A DNA stretch of 64,000 bases from Glaciimonas sp. CA11.2 (GTDB lineage Bacteria; Pseudomonadota; Gammaproteobacteria; Burkholderiales; Burkholderiaceae_D), in contig NZ_JAVIWL010000001.1 of the NCBI RefSeq assembly GCF_034314045.1, forward strand, positions 2,356,001 through 2,420,000, in the 5' to 3' direction. Positions 21,612 to 29,358 of this stretch are shown one piece after another. The notes under the pieces were generated by a model. It ran no database searches and was not told the DNA's origin. It worked only from the letters and a program-made list of their open reading frames with translations. Both the position numbers and the translations under genes were made by a program. Positions within the stretch are counted from its first letter, which is position 1. Each line of letters begins with the position of its first letter.

Positions 21612-22109
21612 ATGATTGATATTGGCCTCACGAAACTAGCAGTAATTGGCGTCGTTGCACTGGTTGTGATTGGACCGGAAAAATTGCCGACCGTAGCACG
21701 CATGGCGGGCTCGCTGTTTGGTCGCGCCCAGCGCTATATCAATGAGGTCAAATCCGAGGTCAGTCGTGAGATTGAGCTTGAAGGTTTGCGCAAGATGCAA
21801 AAAGACGTGCAGGACGCGGCCAGTGGATTTGAGGACAGTGTTTCACGGACAATCTCGGATACCAAAGATTCGTTGCACGCGGCATGGGATGACAATCTCA
21901 CAGACACGCCGTTAGTGACAGGCAACGTCGAACAGCTTGCGCGTAAAGCCAAAAATTTTCGCAAGAAAAAACTCGCTAAAAATAGCGCTATTCCGGGCTG
22001 GTATAAAAGCCAGAATGGCCGGAAAGCGCGTGTTATCTCAGGCGCTGCGCGTGTTGCAAAATACCGTCCTGCCGGCCGGACCAAAAATAACTCTTCTTTT
22101 TACGCATGA
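21612..22109 (+). CDS. tatB: Sec-independent translocase subunit TatB
   Basis: 165 residues from ATG 21612, chosen because MIDIGLTKLAVIGVVALVVIG is the standard TatB membrane anchor; an upstream in-frame start at 21570 would put polar residues ahead of it. The Pro-Glu after the helix (GPEKLPTVARMAG) is diagnostic and separates it from TatA. A long basic C-terminal tail follows. With TatC it forms the twin-arginine signal receptor. Confidence 0.95.
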   Translation: MIDIGLTKLAVIGVVALVVIGPEKLPTVARMAGSLFGRAQRYINEVKSEVSREIELEGLRKMQKDVQDAASGFEDSVSRTISDTKDSLHAAWDDNLTDTPLVTGNVEQLARKAKNFRKKKLAKNSAIPGWYKSQNGRKARVISGAARVAKYRPAGRTKNNSSFYA

Positions 22110-22217
22110 GTTTGATCGTCGGTCACAATCTCGTTAATAATTCTGATGGTATGTGTCCATCGGGTTTTCCCTATTTACGCCAGCAGGCTAGTCTGCACAA
22201 TAACGTTGGTGTGAACC

Positions 22218-22985
22218 ATGACTGAAGAATCAAAAACCAGCGCCGTCGAGGAAACATTTATCTCGCATTTGGTGGAGTTGCGCAATCGCATCATGAAGGC
22301 GTCAATCGCGGTTATCGTGGTCTTTCTGTGCCTGATGCCTTGGGCGGCAAATATTTACGATCTGTTGGCCGCACCAATGATCGCAGCACTTCCGACCGGT
22401 AGCAAAATGATTGCTACCGGCGTGATAACGCCTTTTCTTATCCCGGTCAAGGTAACGTTGCTGGTGGCGTTCGTTATTGCCCTGCCGTGGGTTCTGTATC
22501 AATTGTGGGCATTCATTGCTCCAGGTTTGTACGCGCACGAAAAAAAGCTCATCGCACCGCTGGTGATTTCATCATCTGCCCTATTTATCACCGGGGTCGC
22601 TTTCTGTTACTTCCTGGTGTTTAAGGTCATTTTTCACTTCATTAACAACTTTGCACCCAAATCCATTTCGGTCGCGCCGGATATCGATAGTTATTTTGAT
22701 TTTGTGATGACGATGTTCATCGCTTTCGGCTTGACGTTCGAGGTTCCAATCGTTGTGATCGTGTTGGTGCGTATGGGTCTGGTTTCGCTTGAAAAGCTGA
22801 AAGCAATTCGACCTTATGTCGTGGTCGGGGCGTTCGTCGTCGCGGCGGTGGTCACGCCGCCCGACATTATGAGCCAGTTATTATTGGCGGTGCCGCTGTG
22901 TCTGCTATATGAAGTCGGCCTTCTTGTTGCCCCTTTGTTCGTCAAGGCAACCCAAGCGCCGAAGGATGCTGAAGAAACTATCTGA
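22218..22985 (+). CDS. tatC: Sec-independent translocase subunit TatC
   Basis: 255 residues with six predicted membrane segments. The N-terminal ETFISHLVELRNRIMKA is the conserved signal-peptide-binding cytoplasmic region, and AFGLTFEVPIVV in the fourth-fifth helices holds the conserved Phe-Glu. Rieske proteins and other cofactor-containing exports depend on it. Ends the tatABC group; a pyrimidine-rich 12-bp repeat follows in the spacer. Confidence 0.96.
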   Translation: MTEESKTSAVEETFISHLVELRNRIMKASIAVIVVFLCLMPWAANIYDLLAAPMIAALPTGSKMIATGVITPFLIPVKVTLLVAFVIALPWVLYQLWAFIAPGLYAHEKKLIAPLVISSSALFITGVAFCYFLVFKVIFHFINNFAPKSISVAPDIDSYFDFVMTMFIAFGLTFEVPIVVIVLVRMGLVSLEKLKAIRPYVVVGAFVVAAVVTPPDIMSQLLLAVPLCLLYEVGLLVAPLFVKATQAPKDAEETI

Positions 22986-23120
22986 CGTTTTGTAGCGCGG
23001 CGCGATGGCTCGTCCGCGCTTCAACTTGATAACTGAGTTATAGCGCTGCACGAAATTAGGCTGACCACTGACGTCATCCCCATCATGCGCCCATCATCGT
23101 TGGTCTATCGTTACCCTAAT

Positions 23121-23162
23121 TTTATCTCTTTCTTTATCTCTTTCTTTATCTCTTTCTTTATC
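23121..23162 (+). repeat. 12-bp tandem repeat TTTATCTCTTTC, about 3.5 copies
   Basis: Three exact copies at 23121-23156 and a partial fourth lie in the convergent spacer between tatC and the DUF2461 gene. Such a tract is prone to slippage, but it overlaps no coding region or evident promoter. Confidence 0.85.
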
Positions 23163-23169
23163 GCTCTTA

Positions 23170-23850
23170 TCATTCGAATGTGTTGATTTGACGCAGCCAA
23201 CTGACCAGCGGATAGGCATCCTTAAAGCTGGCGATAAGTTCTTTTTCCATTGCCTCGCCGAGCATTTTATTGATTGGCTGCTCTCGACGCACCAAGAAAC
23301 TTTTCAGTCGAATATAGTCAATGTGAGGCGATGCAGCGTCAAAACCTTTGGGCGGCCGCACTAATTGTTCGCCAATTTGAAGGCCGTTGTAACTTCCAAT
23401 TAATTTTTTATTTTTTATTAGCTTACTAAAGCCAATGTTATCGCTCACGATTTGTTGGCGGATAGCCCGTAAACGATCAATCGGCGGTATATATTCTCCT
23501 GCCGCGATGCGCAACATGCCATCGGCATTGACGTGAAAATAGTACATTGGCCCGCCGCCCTGGCTTGGTCGCTTTAGGCCGCTAGCTGTTATCGCGGCAG
23601 AAAACGTTGTTTTATACGGATTTTTATCGTGCGAAAAGCGCATGTCCCGGTTAATTCTAAACAGCGCTTTTTTAGGATTACAGGCCGCCACTGCAGGATC
23701 GAAACGTGTAATTTCCCCGATAAGGCGAATGACTAACTCGAGAAACTCCGCCCGCAAGATGTCGTAACGTGGTTTGTTCATCACAAACCACGCACGATTA
23801 TTATTTTCCGATAATTCGGCCAAAAATTGCGTCAGGTCGCGCACGTGCAT
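23170..23850 (-). CDS. DUF2461 family protein
   Basis: 226 residues from the ATG at 23850 (MHVRDLTQFLAEL). An in-frame start at 23901 would overlap the protease gene upstream and is less likely. It matches the DUF2461 (TIGR02453) pattern: LSENNNRAWFVMNKPRYD near the N-terminus, RINRDMRFSHDKNPYKTTFSA in the middle, and GEYIPPIDRLRAIR. The biochemical function of this family is not known. It lies 10 bp after the protease stop on the same strand and is probably co-transcribed. Confidence 0.88.
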   Translation of the reverse strand: MHVRDLTQFLAELSENNNRAWFVMNKPRYDILRAEFLELVIRLIGEITRFDPAVAACNPKKALFRINRDMRFSHDKNPYKTTFSAAITASGLKRPSQGGGPMYYFHVNADGMLRIAAGEYIPPIDRLRAIRQQIVSDNIGFSKLIKNKKLIGSYNGLQIGEQLVRPPKGFDAASPHIDYIRLKSFLVRREQPINKMLGEAMEKELIASFKDAYPLVSWLRQINTFE

Positions 23851-23860
23851 CAAGTGCTCT

Positions 23861-25030
23861 CTATTCTTGTTCTTGTTGTTTGAGGAGCGGACGCTTGCCA
23901 ATTAACAGATCAATCGCCATTTTTTTCGTTTTACGGATCACTTCCATTTTGACCTTGGTACCGGGCGCAAATTTTGCGACCACATTAAGTAGGTCCGTCG
24001 TGTCTGCAATCGGCGTCTCATTAATTGCCACCAGAATATCGCCGGGTTTTATGCCGGCCTTATCTGCTGGACCATTTTTCAGAACGCCCGCAATAATTGC
24101 GCCCTTTTTCTGCGCCAGGCCAAAGCTTTCCGCCAGTTCAGGGGTAATATCTTGTGGCTCAACACCAATATAGCCGCGCACCACGCTACCGGTATTGATG
24201 ATTGATTCCATGACCGTTTTAGCGGTTGATACCGGAATGGCGAAACCGATCCCCAACGAACCACCGGTACGAGAGTAAATTGCTGTATTGATACCGAGCA
24301 GATTGCCATTGGTATCAACCAGTGCGCCGCCTGAATTGCCGGGATTGATCGCGGCGTCGGTTTGAATAAAATTTTCGAATGCGTTGATACCGAGATGACT
24401 GCGACCAAGTGCGGAAATGATTCCCATGGTGACAGTCTGACCGACCCCGAACGGATTGCCGATTGCCAATACGACGTCACCTACGCTGGCCTCATCGATA
24501 TGGCCGAGCGTAATCGCTGGCAAGTTTGGCAAGTCAATCTTAATCACCGCCAGATCGGTGTCAGGGTCACTACCGACGACTTTCGCGGTGGCGGTACGCC
24601 CATCTGCCAGTCCCACTTCAATTTCGTCAGCGGCTTCGACCACATGGTTATTGGTCAAAATATAACCTTGAGAACTGACGATGACGCCCGAGCCGAGGCT
24701 AGACTGCTTTTCTTCTGGCTCTGATCGGTCGCCAAAGTATTTTTTGAATAATGGATCCTGCAAAAGCGGATTCGGCGAGGCCTTGGCTTCTTTTGTAGTG
24801 AAAATATTCACGACCGAAGGCATGGCGAGCTTTGAGGCATCGCGGTATGAATTCTGGGCCTTTGTGCCGGGAACTGCTTCTTGAATTGGCACCTTGGAGG
24901 TGGCAATATGTAATCGCGTGTTGGCGCTCAATCCGCCGTTAACCCATTCGGGTTTGAGGGTGGTTAAAATGAACCAGATCGCTAAACCGATGGTGACGGT
25001 TTGCGCAAACAATAGCCAGAAACGTCGCAT
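23861..25030 (-). CDS. Membrane-anchored serine protease of the HtrA family (DegS/AlgW type)
   Basis: Periplasmic quality-control protease. 389 residues from ATG 25030 ([16 protein letters not shown], a transmembrane anchor); the frame stays open to 25090, with other ATGs at 25051 and 25090. The catalytic triad is His in NNHVVEAAD, Asp in [12 protein letters not shown] and Ser in [11 protein letters not shown] single PDZ domain follows ([18 protein letters not shown] onward). One PDZ and an uncleaved anchor fit the DegS/AlgW type, which cuts anti-sigma factors, better than the two-PDZ DegP/DegQ. Confidence 0.9.
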   Translation of the reverse strand: MRRFWLLFAQTVTIGLAIWFILTTLKPEWVNGGLSANTRLHIATSKVPIQEAVPGTKAQNSYRDASKLAMPSVVNIFTTKEAKASPNPLLQDPLFKKYFGDRSEPEEKQSSLGSGVIVSSQGYILTNNHVVEAADEIEVGLADGRTATAKVVGSDPDTDLAVIKIDLPNLPAITLGHIDEASVGDVVLAIGNPFGVGQTVTMGIISALGRSHLGINAFENFIQTDAAINPGNSGGALVDTNGNLLGINTAIYSRTGGSLGIGFAIPVSTAKTVMESIINTGSVVRGYIGVEPQDITPELAESFGLAQKKGAIIAGVLKNGPADKAGIKPGDILVAINETPIADTTDLLNVVAKFAPGTKVKMEVIRKTKKMAIDLLIGKRPLLKQQEQE

Positions 25031-25045
25031 ATAAGAGGTCTGATA

Positions 25046-25828
25046 ATGCATCAAAAGTTGGTGAGTAAAAAGCCGGTAAGCCGCGTGCAACTTGAAAAAT
25101 ATATGGCAGAAATGCTAAATATTACACAATACCGTGATTATTGCCCAAATGGCCTGCAGGTGGAAGGGCGCACTGACATATCCACACTGATTACTGGCGT
25201 CACCGCTAGTCAGGCTTTGCTTGAAGCAGCGCTTGAAGCCGGTGCTGATGCGATACTTGTGCACCACGGTTACTTCTGGCGAGGCGAGGACGCGCGGGTG
25301 ATTGGGCCTAAACACAATAGACTGAAATTGCTTTTGACGCACGACATTAATCTATTTGCCTATCATTTGCCACTAGATGCACATGCGACATTGGGGAATA
25401 ACGCGCAGTTGGCAAGCGAACTGGGACTGGTTGAAAATGGACGTTTTGGTGAGGATAACCTTGGCTGGCTGGGTTCCGTCGCTGATCCTGCGGTCCGGAC
25501 AGTGGGTGATCTGGCGCAATTAATTGAGCGAAAACTGCGGCGTCAGCCAACGCTGATCGGTGACCCGTCGCAGCCGTTGGGGCAGATTGCCTGGTGTACC
25601 GGCGCGGCCCAAAATTTATTGGGTGCTGCGATTACGGCGGGTGCAAGCGTATATATGAGTGGTGAAATTTCGGAGCCGACCGTCCATTTGGCGCGTGAAT
25701 CCGGCGTCGCCTATCTGGCCGCGGGACATCACGCCACCGAACGCTACGGCGTGCAAGCCTTGGGCCAGCACCTTGCGGAACACTTTGGCATGACGCATCA
25801 ATTTATTGATATTGATAATCCAGTTTAA
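25046..25828 (+). CDS. NIF3-like dinuclear metal centre protein
   Basis: 260 residues of the NIF3/YbgI family (also described as GTP cyclohydrolase I type 2-like); true function unsettled. Metal-binding motifs are visible: [33 protein letters not shown] and, near the end, [12 protein letters not shown]. The start used is ATG 25046; the conserved region begins about 14 residues in, so a later start such as GTG 25061 is possible. Its start codon lies only 15 bp from that of the divergent protease gene. Confidence 0.88.
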   Translation: MHQKLVSKKPVSRVQLEKYMAEMLNITQYRDYCPNGLQVEGRTDISTLITGVTASQALLEAALEAGADAILVHHGYFWRGEDARVIGPKHNRLKLLLTHDINLFAYHLPLDAHATLGNNAQLASELGLVENGRFGEDNLGWLGSVADPAVRTVGDLAQLIERKLRRQPTLIGDPSQPLGQIAWCTGAAQNLLGAAITAGASVYMSGEISEPTVHLARESGVAYLAAGHHATERYGVQALGQHLAEHFGMTHQFIDIDNPV

Positions 25829-25890
25829 ATATTCTGCTTAATCCGTTTAGTCGTCTTATTTGATTCCCTTAACGCTGTATCAGGGCTGGT

Positions 25891-26277
25891 ATGCAAAATT
25901 TAGTAGAAACGGTACGCATCGATAAATGGTTGTGGGCGGCCCGATTTTTTAAGACCCGTTCACTCGCTACAGAGGCGGTTCTTACCGGCAAGGTCGCCCT
26001 GAACGGCGATCGGGTCAAGCCTGCGCACAATGTCAAAGTCGGTGATACGTTGGCTATCAACAATAGTGCCAACGAATGGGAGGTCGTCGTGCAGCGCCTC
26101 GCCGACGTGCGGGGATCGGCTGCGATCGCACAAACGTTGTATACGGAAACCGAACAAAGCCTCAAAAAACGCGAAGTTGTGGCAGAAGACCGAAAATACT
26201 TTCACGAGCCGACGATGCGCATAAAAGGACGCCCAACCAAGCGCGACCGGCGATTGATTGATAAAAATCAGACATGA
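25891..26277 (+). CDS. hslR: S4-domain RNA-binding heat-shock protein Hsp15
   Basis: 128 residues with an N-terminal S4 RNA-binding domain: VRIDKWLWAARFFKTRSLA then GKVALNGDRVKPAHNVKVGD. The C-terminal segment is basic (KGRPTKRDRRLIDK). Hsp15 rescues stalled 50S subunits that carry nascent chains after heat shock. No clear terminator follows. Confidence 0.92.
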   Translation: MQNLVETVRIDKWLWAARFFKTRSLATEAVLTGKVALNGDRVKPAHNVKVGDTLAINNSANEWEVVVQRLADVRGSAAIAQTLYTETEQSLKKREVVAEDRKYFHEPTMRIKGRPTKRDRRLIDKNQT

Positions 26278-26534
26278 AGTCCGAAGAAAAGCTAAATAAT
26301 GAGCGGACTGGACGCCCCAAACGGACACCAGACCTGTTTTTTTTTGGCGATTTACCCATTTATTTTTAGAGCGCTTTGATGTTTTCGTGGCGCAATAAAA
26401 TTGCTTTTATTTTAAGTAAATTGACTTGATTAAATTCAACAATAATGACTTATCACTGTCTTGGCAGAGGTAAAAGCGCATCACTAGAATTTGCCCTCTA
26501 ACGTATGTCATAGGACTATTTTTGGTGCATAATA
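26278..26534. other. Non-coding spacer upstream of the putative TetR operator
   Basis: AT-rich stretch between hslR and the regulatory region of the fatty-acid operon. I see no reading frame with family features and no stable hairpin. The last bases include CATAAT at 26528-26533, a possible -10 element that runs into the operator-like palindrome. Confidence 0.5.
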
Positions 26535-26546
26535 GAACGGTCGTTC
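26535..26546. promoter_or_regulatory. Putative TetR-family operator
   Basis: GAACGGTCGTTC has 5-bp inverted arms (GAACG/CGTTC) around GT. The flanks almost extend the symmetry (TAATA before, GTATTA after). It directly follows the -10-like CATAAT, a placement expected for repression. The TetR gene begins 220 bp downstream, with a MITE-like element in between. Inference from symmetry and context. Confidence 0.5.
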
Positions 26547-26576
26547 GTATTATTTCTACGAGCAGATTATTAACTA

Positions 26577-26735
26577 TTAGGACTTACGCAAAACCTTCCC
26601 AGCAATGGAATTGTCAAACCTGCCGACGACGTCGGTATGTTAGTTTTGGGCCGCCTAGGCCGGGCCGTGCAGGTCAGGCCTCGCCGGTGGCTAGAAGAGC
26701 ACAACGCCGTTGGGGCGATTTTGCGTAAATCCTAA
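26577..26735 (+). mobile_element. MITE-like element, copy 1 (159 bp)
   Basis: Ends are near-perfect inverted repeats: TTAGGACTTACGCAAAA on the left and, on the right, the complement of TTAGGATTTACGCAAAA, 16 of 17 matching. The right-hand 40 bp (26698-26737) match 37066-37105 at 37 positions. It contains no gene. The internal part is GC-rich unlike its flanks. Target duplication is not obvious. It lies between the operator-like site and the TetR start. Confidence 0.75.
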
Positions 26736-26766
26736 AAAAGATGGGAATACTGTGGGACATACAATC

Positions 26767-27459
26767 ATGGGCACGCAAACTAAATTTATGCGAAAAGGCG
26801 AACTCACGCGCGTTGCCATTCTCGATGTAGCGCTTGATCTTGCCAGCCGCAATGGCCTGGAAGGGCTCACGATAGGTTTGCTGGCTGAAAAAATGAGCAT
26901 GAGCAAGTCGGGTGTATTCGCGCATTTCGGCTCACGTGAAGATCTGCAAATTGAAGTCGTCAAACTTTACCATCGTCATTTTGAACAAGAAGTATTTTAT
27001 CCAAGCATCAAGGAAGCACGCGGATTACCTCGCTTGCGCGGCATGTTTGCGCGTTGGATCAAACAAGTCACGATCGAGATTTCATCCGGCTGTATCTACA
27101 TTAGCGGTGCAGTTGAATACGACGATCGTCCGGGACAAATCCGCGACCAATTAGTATCGATGGTCGATACCTGGCAAAAAGCTTTATGCCGTTGCGTGCG
27201 CCAGTCAATTGAATCACATCATCTGCGCACCGATACCGATGCCGACCAATTAGTCTATGAGATGTATGGCTTGATTTTGGGTTTACATCACGATGCCCGC
27301 TTTCTAAAAAAAGCTGGTAGCGAAGAACGTGCGCAAGCTGGCTTTGATCGCCTCATTCAAAGTTATCAAAGTAATCGCAGCAACATGCCAGAACAAAAAG
27401 ACGCCAGCAACACGGTGTCAGCAAAAAATCTAACTTCGTCTGCGCATAAAGCAGTCTGA
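26767..27459 (+). CDS. TetR-family transcriptional regulator
   Basis: 230 residues from ATG 26767 (MGTQTKFMRKGELTR). The frame also opens from a TTG inside the MITE-like element, but that start would be spurious. The N-terminal TetR helix-turn-helix is clear: ILDVALDLASRNGLEGLTIGLLAEKMSMSKSGVFAHFGSRE (quoted in part: MSMSKSGVFAHFGSRE). The C-terminal ligand domain carries YEMYGLILGLHHDARFL. It precedes the beta-oxidation genes by only 25 bp on the same strand, so it probably controls its own operon in response to acyl-CoA. Confidence 0.9.
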   Translation: MGTQTKFMRKGELTRVAILDVALDLASRNGLEGLTIGLLAEKMSMSKSGVFAHFGSREDLQIEVVKLYHRHFEQEVFYPSIKEARGLPRLRGMFARWIKQVTIEISSGCIYISGAVEYDDRPGQIRDQLVSMVDTWQKALCRCVRQSIESHHLRTDTDADQLVYEMYGLILGLHHDARFLKKAGSEERAQAGFDRLIQSYQSNRSNMPEQKDASNTVSAKNLTSSAHKAV

Positions 27460-27484
27460 CAAATTTAAATATCAGGAGAACACC

Positions 27485-29275
27485 ATGGGTCAATACGTCG
27501 CGCCGCTGCGGGATATGCAATTCGTTATGCACGAGTTGTTACATGTCGAAGATGAACTGAAGCAGTTGCCGAAGCATGCGGAGATTGATGCGGATATCAT
27601 CAATCAGATATTGGAAGAGGGCGGTAAATTTACGTCGCAGGTATTGTTTCCGCTAAACCATTCCGGTGACCGCGAAGGATGCGCGCACGATAAAGAACAT
27701 AAAACTGTTACCACGCCAAAGGGCTTCAAAGAAGCTTATAAGCAATACGTTGAAGCCGGTTGGCCCGCGCTGTCGTGCGTGCCGGAATTTGGTGGCCAGG
27801 GTTTGCCGCTGGTGATGAATAATTCGTTTTACGAGATGATGAATTCTGCCAATCAAGCATGGACTATGTATCCTGGCTTGTCGCACGGCGCTTACGAGTG
27901 CTTACTTGAGCATGGAACGCCAGAACAAAAAGCGGTGTATCTGCCAAAGCTGGTATCAGGCGAATGGACCGGCACCATGTGTCTGACCGAATCGCATTGC
28001 GGCACAGATCTTGGCATGTTGCGCTCAAAAGCCGAGCCGCAGCCGGATGGTTCTTATCTGATTACGGGCAGCAAGATTTTTATCTCCGCTGGTGAACACG
28101 ATATGGCCGACAACATCCTGCATTTGGTCCTGGCACGGTTGCCTGATGCGCCGCAAGGATCAAAAGGGATTTCGTTATTTTTGGTGCCGAAATTCTTGCC
28201 TAATGCAGATGGCACTCTCGGTGCACGTAATCCAATCACATGCGGTGCCATTGAAGAAAAAATGGGTATCCACGGCAATTCAACCTGCCAGATGAATCTG
28301 GATGGCGCGGCAGGCTGGATTATTGGCGGTCCGCATAAAGGCTTGAATGCGATGTTTGTGTTCATGAACGCGGCGCGTCTGGGTGTCGGCATGCAAGGTC
28401 TTGGTCTCACGGAAGTCGCTTATCAAAATGCCTTGGTCTACGCCAAAGACCGGATACAGATGCGTAGCTTGTCAGGTATCAAAGCGCCGGATAAAGCTGC
28501 CGATCCGATCATCGTGCATCCAGACGTGCGGCGCATGCTATTGACTGCCAAGGCCTACGCAGAAGGCGGCCGTGCATTCTGCACCTATGTTGCCTTGCAA
28601 ATTGACAAGGAATTAAATCATCCCGACGAAGCGGTGCGTAAAGATGCGGCTGATGAGGTGGCATTGCTGACGCCAATCGTTAAAGCGTTTATCACGGACA
28701 ACGCCTGGATCGCCACTTCAGAGTGTATGCAAGTCTATGGCGGCCATGGTTATATCGCTGAATGGGGCATGGAGCAATATGTGCGTGATGCCCGTATCAA
28801 CATGATTTATGAAGGTACCAATACGATTCAGTCATTGGATTTGTTAGGCCGTAAAGTGTTGATGGATAACGGCGTCAAGTTGAAGAAATTCGGTGCCAAA
28901 GTGCAAGCTTTTATCGAAGAGAATGGCACGGACGAAGCCTTATCGGAGTTCATCACGCCGCTGGCCGATTTGGGTGATAAGGTCACTAAACTGACGATGG
29001 AAATCGGTATGAAGTCGTTCCAGAATAAAGACGAAGCCGGTGCCGCTGCGGTACCCTATTTGCGCGTAGTTGGTCATTTGGTGTATGCGTACTTCTTTGC
29101 ACAGATGGCAAAAATAGCGTTGGAAAAGCAAGACAGTGGCGATACCTTTTACGTGTCTAAACTAGCAACGGCGCGCTTTTACTTTGCCCGTTTATTGCCA
29201 GAAACAGCCATGTTGATCCGCCAGGCACGCGCCGGTTCGGCTAGCCTTATGGCGTTGGATGCTGACCTGTTTTAA
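27485..29275 (+). CDS. Acyl-CoA dehydrogenase, long form with C-terminal extension
   Basis: FAD enzyme for the first oxidation of fatty acyl-CoA. 596 residues, typical for the FadE5/DUF-extended group and about 200 longer than short-chain types. Motifs: TMCLTESHCGTDLGML and ITGSKIFISAGEHDM (FAD/substrate), and the catalytic Glu in MIYEGTNTIQSLDLLGRK. The last 100-plus residues form the acetyl-CoA-dehydrogenase-like C-terminal domain with FYFARLLPET. A strong AGGAGAA ribosome site precedes it. First enzyme gene after the TetR regulator. Confidence 0.94.
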   Translation: MGQYVAPLRDMQFVMHELLHVEDELKQLPKHAEIDADIINQILEEGGKFTSQVLFPLNHSGDREGCAHDKEHKTVTTPKGFKEAYKQYVEAGWPALSCVPEFGGQGLPLVMNNSFYEMMNSANQAWTMYPGLSHGAYECLLEHGTPEQKAVYLPKLVSGEWTGTMCLTESHCGTDLGMLRSKAEPQPDGSYLITGSKIFISAGEHDMADNILHLVLARLPDAPQGSKGISLFLVPKFLPNADGTLGARNPITCGAIEEKMGIHGNSTCQMNLDGAAGWIIGGPHKGLNAMFVFMNAARLGVGMQGLGLTEVAYQNALVYAKDRIQMRSLSGIKAPDKAADPIIVHPDVRRMLLTAKAYAEGGRAFCTYVALQIDKELNHPDEAVRKDAADEVALLTPIVKAFITDNAWIATSECMQVYGGHGYIAEWGMEQYVRDARINMIYEGTNTIQSLDLLGRKVLMDNGVKLKKFGAKVQAFIEENGTDEALSEFITPLADLGDKVTKLTMEIGMKSFQNKDEAGAAAVPYLRVVGHLVYAYFFAQMAKIALEKQDSGDTFYVSKLATARFYFARLLPETAMLIRQARAGSASLMALDADLF

Positions 29276-29358
29276 ATTTTTTGCATAGCGGTTGGAAGCT
29301 TCCTCTATGCATTTTTCTGTATTTTTCGTACCAGAATTGTTAAATTAAGGAGACAACA

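Noticed and set aside
23101..23162. The TTTATCTCTTTC tract as a CRISPR or phase-variation locus
   Set aside because: Units are contiguous without spacers, so it is not CRISPR; it touches no coding region or promoter, so no phase-variable gene is evident.
26710..26766. Extending the TetR gene upstream into the repeat element
   Set aside because: The frame is open, but it would start at a TTG within the MITE-like end and add residues absent from the family pattern.
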